The notes: generated by a model not told the origin, from the sequence alone. DNA of 36,545 bases from Muricomes intestini (GCF_004346165.1 NZ_SLZZ01000031.1:1-36545); one strand, 5' to 3'. Shown: positions 17,220 to 25,749, numbered from the stretch's first letter. Program-made: numbers and translations.

Positions 17220-19376
17220 TTAGTATTTGCCCAATTCTAATGTAGATTCTGATACTGGGGCCTTTGTCTCAGGCTTCTCAGCCTGATGGGAAGACTCTGA
17301 TAATATATCGCAGGTTTCTTTCGCCAGTTTAAATCGTCCTACTTCCTGGTGCAGCGCTGCTGCCTGAGCGGACATTTCTTCACTTGTCGCGGAATTTTGT
17401 TCTGCGGTAGCTGCATTGGTCTGAACCACAGCGGATACCTGACCAAGCCCCTGCTTCACCTGTTCAATTGCACCAGCCTGCTCGGCAGATGACTGTTCAA
17501 TCTTCGCAAAGCTCTCCGTCACTCTATGTGCGCTTTCTTCCACATCCTGAAGTATTTTTGCTGTTTCCTTTGTAATCTGAGTTCCTTTTGATACAGTAGT
17601 TACCGAGTGATGAATCAGATCAGCTGTCTGGTTTGCAGCTTCGGCCGATTTTGCGGCAAGACTGCGCACTTCATCGGCAACCACAGCAAAACCTTTTCCG
17701 GCATCTCCGGCCCGGGCTGCCTCGATGGCTGCATTCAGCGCTAATATATTGGTCTGGAACGCAATATCCTCAATCACTTTTGTGATACTTGCGATTTGGT
17801 CGGAAGCAGAGCCAATCTCGTTCATGGCCTCTGTAAGCTGTATCATGTGCTCATTTCCTGAAATAACGTCTACACCGGTCTTTTCCACATACCGGGTTGC
17901 CATCCTCACATTCTCAGAATTTTCTTCGGCCTGTTCTGCAATGGCTGTAACAGAAGCACTGAGTTGTTCAATAGATGCCGCCTGTTCAGCCGAACCTGAA
18001 GCCAATGCCTGTGCACCATTTGAAACCTGCTCGGCTCCAATACTGACCTGCCCGGCAGTATCATTAATGAGATGCAATGCATGATTCAGAGAAATAGCAA
18101 TTGAGTCAAAAGCTGTCCGTATAGATGCAAATTCTCCTACATAGTCCTCCTCCAGATGAATACGCATATCCCCCTCGGCCATGCTCTCCAGAGTGTTTGT
18201 AATCTCTTTTATATATGCCAGGTATCTTCGCAGCTGGACAACCGTGCGGCTCAGTGCGTCACTCATTTGTCCGGTTTCATCGGCCGAACAAGAATCAATG
18301 ACAACGTCCAGATTACCGTCGGCAATCAAATCTGCCGTGCTTGTAAGCTTTTTAATAGGTGTCACAATCTGCCTTGATACGATCATAATGACAATTGCCA
18401 TAATGACTAATATTATAGCAAAGATCCCCAACATACTATTTCTGACAGTAGTATAAGCCTGATTGTACTCTTTATCCGGCAGCCCTGTGGTAAGAATCCA
18501 TCCTGTATCACCTACAGCTGCAGAATAGCCATAGTTGTGTTTCCCCTCAACAGTATAATCGATGTTTCCGGTTTTCTGAGATGTCAGTGCCTTTTTAAGG
18601 TTATCAGAAAAACCTAATTCTTCAATGTTTTTATTAACAAATTTACCATTAGGATGATAAATTATCTGGCCGCCGGCAGTCGTCAGCATAAATTGCCCTG
18701 TGTGTCCCAATTTGTAGGAACTCATCATCTTCCCGACTTCGTCTAATGCCAGATCTATGTTGACAGCCCCATTGACTTCTTTGGTTCCTGTCTTAAACAC
18801 AGGAGCCGAAATACTAACAACCTGTTTTTTTGTAATAACATCCAGATAGGGATCTGACATGATCGGTTCTCCTGCCTCCTTAAGCTGTTGGAACCAGGAA
18901 CGTTCGGTAATAACCCAATCATCGGCAGAAAGGGATCCGTCATCTGCCACAAACCTGCTGGTATCAACATCCGCAACAATAACAGACATAACGGCCTCGC
19001 TGCTGGCTGACCTTATGTTGTGCAGTGTATTAACTACCCCATCGAAACTGGGAGTCTGCTCCATTTTTGTCCCGCCGCCGGTTTTATTCACAAGTGCCTG
19101 CACCTCACTGTTATTCGCAATGACACTCACAGCCTGATAATATTGTATAAAATATCTATTAATATCATTAGTTGCCGCCTGAGACTGCGCTGCCAATTCA
19201 CCGTTCCTGAGTTCTGTCACAGAATTATCGGTGATTTTGGTAATAATAAGAATTAGAATTACAAACGAAAGAATTACCGTCCCTCCAATAAACGTCAATA
19301 TTTTGCTGGAAATAGTGCGGAACCCTTTTTTCTTTACCTGTGTTACTTTTTTTTTTTCCCCTTTTCTCCTTTTCAT
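17220..19376 (-). CDS. Methyl-accepting chemotaxis protein with dCache-type sensor
   Basis: The 718-residue transmembrane chemoreceptor has a first membrane helix at about 22-46 and an extracellular Cache-like ligand domain to about 310, with motifs such as [19 protein letters not shown] and [19 protein letters not shown] second helix follows at about 317-338, then a HAMP region and the cytoplasmic signalling rod. The conserved rod tip is [21 protein letters not shown] and following, near 540-573. It ends without an obvious CheR-binding pentapeptide. The ATG at 19376 has AAGGAG upstream. The gene carries a run of 11 A (T on the plus strand) within its first dozen codons, a possible slippage site. 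No chemotaxis kinase genes are nearby. The ligand is unknown; amino acids are common for this sensor type. Confidence 0.93.
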   Translation of the reverse strand: MKRRKGEKKKVTQVKKKGFRTISSKILTFIGGTVILSFVILILIITKITDNSVTELRNGELAAQSQAATNDINRYFIQYYQAVSVIANNSEVQALVNKTGGGTKMEQTPSFDGVVNTLHNIRSASSEAVMSVIVADVDTSRFVADDGSLSADDWVITERSWFQQLKEAGEPIMSDPYLDVITKKQVVSISAPVFKTGTKEVNGAVNIDLALDEVGKMMSSYKLGHTGQFMLTTAGGQIIYHPNGKFVNKNIEELGFSDNLKKALTSQKTGNIDYTVEGKHNYGYSAAVGDTGWILTTGLPDKEYNQAYTTVRNSMLGIFAIILVIMAIVIMIVSRQIVTPIKKLTSTADLIADGNLDVVIDSCSADETGQMSDALSRTVVQLRRYLAYIKEITNTLESMAEGDMRIHLEEDYVGEFASIRTAFDSIAISLNHALHLINDTAGQVSIGAEQVSNGAQALASGSAEQAASIEQLSASVTAIAEQAEENSENVRMATRYVEKTGVDVISGNEHMIQLTEAMNEIGSASDQIASITKVIEDIAFQTNILALNAAIEAARAGDAGKGFAVVADEVRSLAAKSAEAANQTADLIHHSVTTVSKGTQITKETAKILQDVEESAHRVTESFAKIEQSSAEQAGAIEQVKQGLGQVSAVVQTNAATAEQNSATSEEMSAQAAALHQEVGRFKLAKETCDILSESSHQAEKPETKAPVSESTLELGKY

Positions 19377-19509
19377 GGCAAAAAGCTCCTTCTTTAGTAT
19401 ATTTTTAAACTTTATTAACTAATTTTAATTCTACCACTCAGTCTTTCTTATTTCAATCAAATTTCCTATATTTACAATGCTTTTCAGAATTATTAATTTC
19501 TCAATATTT

Positions 19510-19552
19510 ATTATAATCATATTATAATCACTTGTAAGTCATATTGTAATCA
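19510..19552. repeat. Two tandem ~21-bp direct repeats upstream of the chemoreceptor
   Basis: On the minus strand GTGATTACAATATGA and GTGATTATAATATGA begin two adjacent units about 21 bp apart, with similar tails. Spacing of two helical turns suits paired binding of a regulator. They lie about 135-175 bases ahead of the chemoreceptor gene. Confidence 0.5.
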
Positions 19553-19599
19553 CTATTATCAGACTGTGTGACAATTCGCATGGCTGAATTATTATCAAA

Positions 19600-19630
19600 T
19601 TGTCAACCTATTTATATTTTATGTTGACAA
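19600..19630. promoter_or_regulatory. BirA operator of bioY
   Basis: TTGTCAAC (19600-19607) and GTTGACAA (19623-19630) are perfectly inverted and separated by 15 bases. This matches the known BirA operator pattern of inverted 8-9 base arms with a 14-16 base gap. The right arm overlaps the -35 box of the bioY promoter, so biotinyl-AMP-bound BirA would block transcription. Confidence 0.9.
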
Positions 19631-19652
19631 ATGTTTGTAGTTCTTTTATACT
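19624..19652 (+). promoter_or_regulatory. Sigma-A promoter of bioY
   Basis: TTGACA (19624-19629) and TATACT (19647-19652) are 17 bases apart. The predicted transcript start falls near 19659, right at the edge of the MITE-like element, so the element would form most of the 5-prime leader. Confidence 0.82.
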
Positions 19653-19659
19653 AAATAAA

Positions 19660-19846
19660 ATGATGTAGGGGGCAAAAGGTATTTTGCCCTCTGATACCTA
19701 CGGATTGCTCCGCACTTTGTGCTCCCGCAATCCTAAAAACATTCGAAATCCGCCCTGCTCGGGCTACTTTCTCATGTTTTGCGGGTCCCAAAGTCATGCT
19801 TTTTCATGCAAGCATGAAACGCATGACCTTTTGACCCTGGTATCAT
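19660..19846 (+). repeat. MITE-like element, full copy (187 bp) in the bioY leader
   Basis: The element begins ATGATGTAGGGGGCAAAAGG and ends TTTTGACCCTGGTATCAT, giving imperfect terminal inverted repeats of roughly 20 bases. It contains inner palindromes (GCATGAAA region and a CCCGCAA / TTGCGGG bounded block at about 19724-19785). No reading frame inside it looks like a transposase. Related copies are at 16268-16393 (inverted) and about 25934-25995 (fragment). AAA flanks both ends. The remainder of the 19377-19905 gap holds the direct repeats, BirA box and promoter listed separately. Confidence 0.82.
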
Positions 19847-19905
19847 AAAATGAGCTAAGAAAAAAGAGCCTGGCTTTCCAGACTCCTGCAATAAAGGAGA
19901 GTACT

Positions 19906-20466
19906 ATGAATAATTCATCCAAAAATAAATCTTCTATCTCTACAAAAAATCTTGCCCTCATTGGCGTTATGACAGCTATCATCTGTATTTTAGGACCCAT
20001 TGCAATTCCTTTGCCCGTCAGTCCTGTTCCTATATCTTTTACGAATCTTGCCGTCTATCTGGCTGTTTACGCATTGGGAGCGAAGTTCGGTACTATAAGC
20101 TGTGCCCTTTATCTGCTCCTGGGGACAATAGGACTTCCTGTATTTTCCGGCTTTTCCGGCGGACCTGCAAAGCTTGCCGGCCCCACAGGGGGGTATCTGA
20201 TAGGATTTCTCTTTATGGCACTGATTACCGGTTTTTCCATCGAATCCTTTTCCGGAAAGCTTCTTCCTGCCGTCGCAGGCATGGGGATAGGTGCCGTCAT
20301 CTGTTATCTCTTTGGGACTCTATGGCTGGCACATCAAATGAACCTGACCTTCACAGCCGCTCTTACAGTTGGTGTCATACCTTATCTTGCCGGAGATGCC
20401 ATAAAAATCATTGCCGCCGCACTGTTGGGACCCAAACTCAGGAGGGCTGTCCTGCGTCTTTCTTAA
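19906..20466 (+). CDS. bioY: Biotin transporter BioY (ECF S component)
   Basis: The 186-residue membrane protein has about six hydrophobic segments. It shows the BioY features MTAIICILGPIAIPLPVSPVPISFTNLA (shown as two adjoining parts: a first helix ending ILGPIAIPL and the loop PVSPVPISFTNL), LYLLLGTIGLPVFSGFSGG, GPTGGYLIGF and a late IPYLAGDAIKI. It binds biotin and works alone or with a shared ECF energising module, none of which is in this window. The ATG at 19906 has AAAGGAG upstream. It is a single-gene unit, convergent with tex. The BirA operator upstream shows biotin-dependent repression. With no biotin synthesis genes nearby, uptake may be this cell's main biotin source, though that is inference. 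Confidence 0.95.
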   Translation: MNNSSKNKSSISTKNLALIGVMTAIICILGPIAIPLPVSPVPISFTNLAVYLAVYALGAKFGTISCALYLLLGTIGLPVFSGFSGGPAKLAGPTGGYLIGFLFMALITGFSIESFSGKLLPAVAGMGIGAVICYLFGTLWLAHQMNLTFTAALTVGVIPYLAGDAIKIIAAALLGPKLRRAVLRLS

Positions 20467-20505
20467 ATCAGTCACTATCTCATTGACATTTGCCAAATAG
20501 TTTGC

Positions 20506-22656
20506 CTAGATTCCCCGCATGGTGAGCTGGATTCTTTTCTTTTTTAGATCCACGCTCATCACCTTAACATCTACAATATCCCCCACACTGACAGCTTCCA
20601 GAGGATGTTTGATGTATCTGTCAGTAATCTGTGATATGTGTACCAGCCCGTCCTGATGCACCCCGATATCTACAAACACACCAAAGTCAATGACATTGCG
20701 GACAGTTCCTTTCAGAACCATTCCCTCTTTCAAATCCTTCATATCAAGTACATCTGTGCGCAAAATAGGGCGGGGCATCTCGTCGCGGGGATCCCGGGCC
20801 GGTTTTTCCAGCTCTTTTACAATGTCCCGCAGGGTTATTTCACCAATTCCCAGTTCTTCCGCTAGTCTTTTGTAATCCTTGATTGTCAGCGACATCCCGG
20901 TCAGATTGCCTCCTATAATATCCTCCGGCCTGAATCCCTGCTTTTCAAGAAGCTTTTCTGCTGCTTCATAGGACTCTGGATGTACCCCCGTTGCATCCAG
21001 AGGGTTTTTACCGCCTGTAATACGCATAAATCCCGCACACTGCTCATATGCCTTGGGCCCTAGTTTCGCAACCTTAAGCAGACTTTTTCTATCTGAAAAC
21101 CGTCCATTTTCTTCCCTGTAGGCTACAATATTTTTTGCAATATTGCCAGTAATTCCGGATATATAGGAGAGCAGCGGGGCAGATGCCGTGTTCAAGTCTA
21201 CACCTACTTTATTTACACAGTCCTCCACTACACCCCCCAGAGATTCATCCAGCTTCTTCTGATTCATATCATGCTGATACTGGCCCACGCCTATAGATTT
21301 CGGATCAATCTTCACCAGCTCCGCAAGTGGATCCTGAAGACGTCTTGCAATAGAGGCAGCGCTCCGCTGTCCCACATCAAACTTGGGAAATTCCTCTGTT
21401 GCCAGCTTACTCGCAGAATATACCGATGCCCCCGCTTCATTTACAATCACGTACTGGACTTTCTCCGATATTTCCTTCAAAAGCTCCACAATAATTTGCT
21501 CTGACTCCCTGGATGCCGTTCCATTTCCCAATGAAATCAGGGTAATATGGTATTTTGAGATAATCTTTTTCAGAAGGTCCTTGGACGCCTTGATTTTCTG
21601 GGGCGTTGTGGGGGCAGTGGGGTGGATTACTGTTGTTCCCAATACCTTACCCGTGGCATCTACGACGGCCAGCTTACAGCCGGTGCGGAAAGCCGGGTCC
21701 CAGCCCAGAACCACCTGTCCGGCAATCGGAGGCTGCATCAGAAGCTGATGAAGATTCTTGCCAAACACTTCTATGGCGCCGTTCTCCGCCTTCTCCGTGA
21801 GTTCATTTCTTATTTCCCGTTCAATAGCCGGTGCAATCAGACGTTTATAACTGTCCTCAACCACAGCTTTCAGTACCGGGGTTGTATACGGATCTTCCTG
21901 AAGGATTGTCTTTTTTTCCAGATAGCGGATAATATCCTCTTCCGGTGCCTCAATTTTCACCGTCAGCACCTTCTCTTTTTCTCCTCGGTTCAGCGCCAGT
22001 ATCCTATGTCCTGCCAGCTTTGCAACAGGTTCCTCAAACTCATAATACATTTCATAGACAGACTCGGCCTCGGGGTCCTTCGCCCTGGAAGTCAGCTTGC
22101 CCTTCAGGGCCGTCATGTTTCTGATCCAACTCCTGTAATCTGCTTCGTCCGAAAAAGCTTCCGCAATGATGTCCTGCGCCCCTGCCATTGCATCCTCGAC
22201 GGAAACAATTCCTTTTTCTTCCGACAGATATTTTTCAGCTTCCTTTTCCAGCGGCTCCTCAGTCTGCTGCAAAATAATCAAATTGGCCAGCGGTTCCAAT
22301 CCCTTCTCTTTGGCTATGGTTGCACGGGTCCTGCGCTTCGGGCGGTAGGGCCGGTATAAATCTTCTACAACAACAAGAGTTTCAGCTGCCAAAATCTGTG
22401 CTTTTAACTCCGCTGTCAGTTTTCCCTGTTCCTCAATGGAAGACAGCACGTGTTCCTTTTTCTCTTCCAGATTGCGGAGATAAATCAATCTCTCATACAG
22501 CCTGCGCAGCTGTTCGTCATTCAGAGAGCCTGTTGCCTCCTTCCTGTATCGTGAAATAAAAGGAATCGTATTCCCCTCATCAATCAACTTCACCGCAGCA
22601 CCCACCTGCCATGCTTTAACTTCCAGTTCTTCTGTCAACTTCTGATTAATATTCAT
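20506..22656 (-). CDS. tex: Tex-family RNA-binding transcription accessory protein
   Basis: The 716-residue cytosolic protein has the full Tex architecture. The N-terminal helical region holds LIDEGNTIPFISRYRKEATG. A YqgF/RNase H-like domain contains VVLGWDPAFRTGCKLAVVD. Helix-hairpin-helix motifs follow around KVGVDLNTASAPLLSYISGI, and a C-terminal S1 RNA-binding domain contains GVFVDIGVHQDGLVHISQI and ends at LTMRGI. Tex relatives bind RNA and influence transcription and stress tolerance. The start is set at the ATG at 22656 because family members begin M-[DN]-I-N. AAAGG lies 11 bases upstream, while AGGAG is too close, so the exact site is uncertain. It stands alone between bioY (convergent) and the REP-like hairpin. 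Confidence 0.94.
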   Translation of the reverse strand: MNINQKLTEELEVKAWQVGAAVKLIDEGNTIPFISRYRKEATGSLNDEQLRRLYERLIYLRNLEEKKEHVLSSIEEQGKLTAELKAQILAAETLVVVEDLYRPYRPKRRTRATIAKEKGLEPLANLIILQQTEEPLEKEAEKYLSEEKGIVSVEDAMAGAQDIIAEAFSDEADYRSWIRNMTALKGKLTSRAKDPEAESVYEMYYEFEEPVAKLAGHRILALNRGEKEKVLTVKIEAPEEDIIRYLEKKTILQEDPYTTPVLKAVVEDSYKRLIAPAIEREIRNELTEKAENGAIEVFGKNLHQLLMQPPIAGQVVLGWDPAFRTGCKLAVVDATGKVLGTTVIHPTAPTTPQKIKASKDLLKKIISKYHITLISLGNGTASRESEQIIVELLKEISEKVQYVIVNEAGASVYSASKLATEEFPKFDVGQRSAASIARRLQDPLAELVKIDPKSIGVGQYQHDMNQKKLDESLGGVVEDCVNKVGVDLNTASAPLLSYISGITGNIAKNIVAYREENGRFSDRKSLLKVAKLGPKAYEQCAGFMRITGGKNPLDATGVHPESYEAAEKLLEKQGFRPEDIIGGNLTGMSLTIKDYKRLAEELGIGEITLRDIVKELEKPARDPRDEMPRPILRTDVLDMKDLKEGMVLKGTVRNVIDFGVFVDIGVHQDGLVHISQITDRYIKHPLEAVSVGDIVDVKVMSVDLKKKRIQLTMRGI

Positions 22657-22726
22657 ACTCCTGTGTACCTTTCCTTCCCAAATATAGAACACAAATATTT
22701 TAACATACTGAAATTAAAAAAGAAAG

Positions 22727-22816
22727 AAAAAAGGGGTCTGACCCTTCTTGGCTCCATTTTCTGAATTGTCTGGGACAATTCAGAATTCGGTGGCCAAAAG
22801 GGTCAGACCCCTTTTT
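22727..22816. terminator. Large REP-like nested hairpin between ferritin and tex
   Basis: Outer arms AAAAGGGGTCTGACCCTT and AAGGGTCAGACCCCTTTT enclose an inner perfect stem CTGAATTGTC / GACAATTCAG. Flanking A and T tracts make it a good bidirectional terminator. It starts just after the ferritin stop. The outer arm is shared with the palindrome at 8329, so it is probably a dispersed repeat recruited as a terminator. Confidence 0.82.
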
Positions 22817-22820
22817 CTTT

Positions 22821-23330
22821 TTACAAAACAAGTGAAGGTGCTGCATAAACTCTTGCCTTCAGTTCCGCATCCAGCATGTAAAGTCCTTTCGCTTCGCTGC
22901 CGAATAATTCCATCTTCTGGATAAGATCAGTGGCATTCTTCTCTTCTTCTCCCTGTTCTTTCACGAACCAGTCCAAAAACTGTGTTGTGCGGAAATCATT
23001 GAGGCCTTGTGCTTCTCCATAGATGTTGTGGATGCTTGCTGTAATATACTTCTCGTGTTCCAGCGCAGCCTGCAGCGGCTCTATCAACTCCTTGTAACTC
23101 TTATCCGGCTTTCCAACAGCCTCCAGAACTGCATTCTCATCGTTGTTGTGCAGATACTGATACATCAGCATCGCATGGTCTACTTCTTCCTTCGTCTGAA
23201 CCTCAAACCAGTTTGCAAAGCCATCTAATCCCTTTCCCGAATAAAAATTAGCCATATCCAAATACAAATATGCAGAGAAAAACTCTTTATTAATCTGTTC
23301 ATTCAGTAAGTCCAATATCTTCTTGTCCAT
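22821..23330 (-). CDS. ftnA: Ferritin (bacterial, non-haem)
   Basis: The 169-residue protein is the usual ferritin length and assembles into iron-storage cages in the cytosol. Ferroxidase-centre residues are visible in NEQINKEFFSAYLYLDMA (first glutamate) and the EVQTKEEVDHAMLMYQYL helix, with later glutamates around EKYITASIHNIYGEA. The ATG at 23330 has AAGGAGG upstream. It is driven by a strong promoter at 23397-23424 and is likely monocistronic, ending at the large hairpin. No Fur box was clearly identified. It fits the oxidative and iron-stress theme of the neighbouring peroxiredoxin and FMN reductase. Confidence 0.95.
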   Translation of the reverse strand: MDKKILDLLNEQINKEFFSAYLYLDMANFYSGKGLDGFANWFEVQTKEEVDHAMLMYQYLHNNDENAVLEAVGKPDKSYKELIEPLQAALEHEKYITASIHNIYGEAQGLNDFRTTQFLDWFVKEQGEEEKNATDLIQKMELFGSEAKGLYMLDAELKARVYAAPSLVL

Positions 23331-23396
23331 AAATATACCTCCTTATATGGTAAGATTACAGCATCACATATAACCATTGATGCCCTATTGTTTTCA

Positions 23397-23424
23397 ATTA
23401 TAGCATCCAAAAACCCAATGTCAA
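23397..23424 (-). promoter_or_regulatory. Sigma-A promoter of ferritin
   Basis: On the minus strand TTGACA (23424-23419) and TATAAT (23402-23397) are 16 bases apart, directly upstream of the ferritin gene and just after the DegV gene. Confidence 0.8.
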
Positions 23425-23427
23425 CGA

Positions 23428-24297
23428 CTACAACCGGTACTCTGACGGCCTTTCATTAAAAAAGAATACTCCGATACCGCCCATTCCCAGGTGTACTCCC
23501 AATACGCCTCCGATTTGGCTGATTACAGTCCTGCAGGCAGGCAGCGCCTCTTTCAGAAGTTTCTCAATCTTTTTTGCCGCCTCGGTGTCTCCTGCATGGG
23601 TAATAGCAATCAGCTGAGTCTGAAACTGTTTGCTCCTCTTTATCACTTCTTCCGCTACTGTGGAAATTGCTTTCTTCTCGCCTCTTACCATTCCCTTGAC
23701 AACCATTTTTCCGCTTTCCACATCCAGCCACGGGCGAATGTTCAATACACTTCCCACAAAGCCAAGGGGCTTGTTGATTCTCCCGCCTTTTACCATCCAG
23801 CTCAAATCCGCAATCGTAAAAATATGTTCCACATGTTCAATCATGAATCTGACCTGAGTTAAAATCTCTTCCATGCTGCTCTTTGCCTTGGCCATTTTCA
23901 GCGCCTGGAGTACAATCAGCCCTGTCGCTGCGGAGCCTCCTTGGGAATCCACAAGTTCCATACGTATATCCGGATACTCTTCTCTCAATTCTTTTGCCAC
24001 AACATTCGCGAATGAAAAGCAGCCTGACATTTTACTGGAAAATGAAATATATAGAAAATCATTTTCCCTTTTACAGCAGTCTTCAAAAGCTACGTGAATA
24101 ATATCATATGGAATCTGTGCAGTGCCAGGCAGAATGCCCTGCTCCATCAGCTCATATACCTGCTCCGTCCTTAAATCCACCCCATCTAAATACTCTTTTC
24201 CCTCTGCCGTAATTACCAGAGGCAATGTAATCAAGTCATAATCCTTCAATAGTTCCTCTGCAATATCGCAGGTGCTGTCCGCAATTACCCGAATCAT
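23428..24297 (-). CDS. DegV-family fatty-acid-binding protein (FakB-like)
   Basis: The 289-residue protein has the DegV pattern: VIADSTCDI at the N-terminus, the fatty-acid carboxylate serine region ISFSSKMSG, VDSQGGSAATGL, MVKGGRI, LNIRPWL and a closing IGGVLGVHLGMGG. DegV/FakB proteins hold a fatty acid for phosphorylation by FakA, which is not in this window. The ATG at 24297 has GGGAGG seven bases upstream. A small hairpin (about 24312-24339, arms CTTATG and CATAAG) lies just before that site and might affect translation. Many Firmicutes carry several such genes, so the ligand preference here is unknown. It precedes the ferritin promoter without overlap. Confidence 0.92.
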   Translation of the reverse strand: MIRVIADSTCDIAEELLKDYDLITLPLVITAEGKEYLDGVDLRTEQVYELMEQGILPGTAQIPYDIIHVAFEDCCKRENDFLYISFSSKMSGCFSFANVVAKELREEYPDIRMELVDSQGGSAATGLIVLQALKMAKAKSSMEEILTQVRFMIEHVEHIFTIADLSWMVKGGRINKPLGFVGSVLNIRPWLDVESGKMVVKGMVRGEKKAISTVAEEVIKRSKQFQTQLIAITHAGDTEAAKKIEKLLKEALPACRTVISQIGGVLGVHLGMGGIGVFFFNERPSEYRL

Positions 24298-24451
24298 CCT
24301 ATACCTCCCTACTTATGTCTGTCTGACAAACAGCATAAGCGATTGTATATCCATTATACGACTTCCGGCACCTTTTCGCAATTTCAAATTGTCATCAGAA
24401 GAAAAATCCTACCCCAAAAGATAAGACTTTCCTTCATGTGTTAAGCGCTAA

Positions 24452-25009
24452 CTATCTTTTAAACTTAGAAACCCAGTCTGTGTATGCCTCTGCAGCAGAT
24501 TTTATAAATCCCTTGGTTCCCTCGATAAAATTACCGTTGTCATCCAGCAGATCTCCTACGTTAGACAAATATACCTCCGGCTGCTGCATTGTATAAATAT
24601 TTAGGAATGTCAGAACCTGACGTAAGTGATGGTTTGCACCGAACGCTCCGGTTGCGCCTGGAGAAACACTGACTACAGCACCAGGTTTCCCTGACCAGCA
24701 ATTCTGACCGTAAGGTCTTGATGCTATGTCAAGTGCATTTTTCAATACTGGGGGAATAGAGCGGTTATATTCCGGGGTAACAAAAATATAAGCATCCATT
24801 CCCTTTACTTCTTCTCTGAATGTCTTCCATGATTCTGGAGTTGTACCATCGTCATCATAATCCTGATTGAACAATTCCAATTGTTCAATCTTCAGGAACT
24901 TTACCTGATAGGATTCAGGAAGATATGAAACAAGTTCTTCTGCCGCTTTTTTACTGAACGCATCTCTTCGCGCACTACCTACAACAACACCAATGTTAAG
25001 TTGACTCAT
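24452..25009 (-). CDS. NADPH-dependent FMN reductase (flavodoxin-fold)
   Basis: The 185-residue protein opens with VVVGSARRDAFSKKAAEEL, the phosphate-binding loop of the NAD(P)H:FMN reductase family. It carries TPEYNRSIPPVLKNALDIASRP, the flavin and dimer motif of this group. Members reduce FMN, quinones or azo dyes; the natural substrate is not readable. The ATG at 25009 has GGAGG upstream. Its leader contains the 90-bp structured repeat at 25074-25163, on the same strand. It lies downstream of ahpC in the same direction but is separated by about 175 bases, so cotranscription is uncertain. Confidence 0.92.
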   Translation of the reverse strand: MSQLNIGVVVGSARRDAFSKKAAEELVSYLPESYQVKFLKIEQLELFNQDYDDDGTTPESWKTFREEVKGMDAYIFVTPEYNRSIPPVLKNALDIASRPYGQNCWSGKPGAVVSVSPGATGAFGANHHLRQVLTFLNIYTMQQPEVYLSNVGDLLDDNGNFIEGTKGFIKSAAEAYTDWVSKFKR

Positions 25010-25073
25010 ACTTTTTTCCTCCGTATTTTTCTGTAACTATCCAGCGCTTAACCAAAGCAAGATAATGCAATGT

Positions 25074-25163
25074 GCATGTCCTTGGTTAGCAACCGTAGTG
25101 TGATTGTTTAGCAAGAGCGGTACCTTTTGGGGTAGAATCAAGCTTGGCCTCCTGAACAGTTAC
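25074..25163 (-). repeat. Dispersed structured repeat, copy 1 (leader of the FMN reductase gene)
   Basis: About 90 bp match the reverse complement of 36451-36541 at roughly 85 percent by eye. On the minus strand a two-tier hairpin is visible: an outer stem around CTTG / CAAG, an internal loop CTAAA / CTAAC, an inner stem CAA.C / GGTTG and the loop ACACTAC. In this copy a further TTTGGTTAAGC downstream could pair with GCTAACCAA of the hairpin, an alternative fold near the gene start. It may be an untranslated leader RNA or a mobile repeat. Confidence 0.7.
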
Positions 25164-25185
25164 TATTTTTTATATAATACACCTT

Positions 25186-25749
25186 TTAAATTTTCCCTAC
25201 AAGGTCTTTCTCCGGCTTCAGCGTACTGGCACCCGGCTGCCATTTTGCAGGGCACACCTGATCGCCATGCTCCGCGACAAACCGGCACGCCTGTACACGC
25301 CGCAACAGCTCGTCTGCATTTCTGCCTACATTGTCGGCAATCACTTCATATGCGACAATCTTCCCTTCCGGATTTACAATAAAGCTTGCACGCTCTGCCA
25401 CTCCATCTTCATCAATCAACACATCAAAAGACTTTGCCACTGCTCCATTTGGATCCGCAAGCATCGGAAAATGAATCTTCTGAATTGTCTTAGATACATC
25501 GTGCCATGCTTTATGTACATAATGACTGTCACAGGATACACTGTAAATTTCACAGTCAGCCGACTTGAACTCATCATATTTATTTGCCAGGTCTTCCAGC
25601 TCCGTCGGGCATATAAATGTAAAGTCCGCCGGATAAAAGAAAAATACACTCCACTTCCCAAGAATATCCTCTTTTGTAATTGTTTTAAAATCGTCCTCTA
25701 CAAATGCATTTACAGAAAAATCATCAATTTCTTTTCTTATAAGTGACAT
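25186..25749 (-). CDS. ahpC: AhpC-type typical 2-Cys peroxiredoxin
   Basis: The 187-residue peroxidase reduces hydrogen peroxide, organic peroxides and peroxynitrite in the cytosol. The peroxidatic cysteine is in FTFICPTEL (C47) and the resolving cysteine in DQVCPAKW (C166), matching the AhpC spacing. The length is that of E. coli AhpC. The ATG at 25749 has GGAGG about seven bases upstream; the longer frame lacks that. No ahpF is adjacent, so electrons must come from another disulfide reductase. The promoter is a perfect consensus with an AT palindrome just upstream of it, suggesting control by a peroxide sensor of PerR type. Confidence 0.96.
   Translation of the reverse strand: MSLIRKEIDDFSVNAFVEDDFKTITKEDILGKWSVFFFYPADFTFICPTELEDLANKYDEFKSADCEIYSVSCDSHYVHKAWHDVSKTIQKIHFPMLADPNGAVAKSFDVLIDEDGVAERASFIVNPEGKIVAYEVIADNVGRNADELLRRVQACRFVAEHGDQVCPAKWQPGASTLKPEKDLVGKI

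Noticed and set aside
21622-22359. 245-codon plus-strand frame opposite tex
   Set aside because: It is a shadow of the Tex coding sequence; composition and lack of motifs do not support translation.
25105-25140. GGTACC-containing stretch resembling a T-box antiterminator
   Set aside because: The conserved GGGTGGNACCGCG is not matched on either strand, and there is no specifier stem or terminator before the neighbouring gene.
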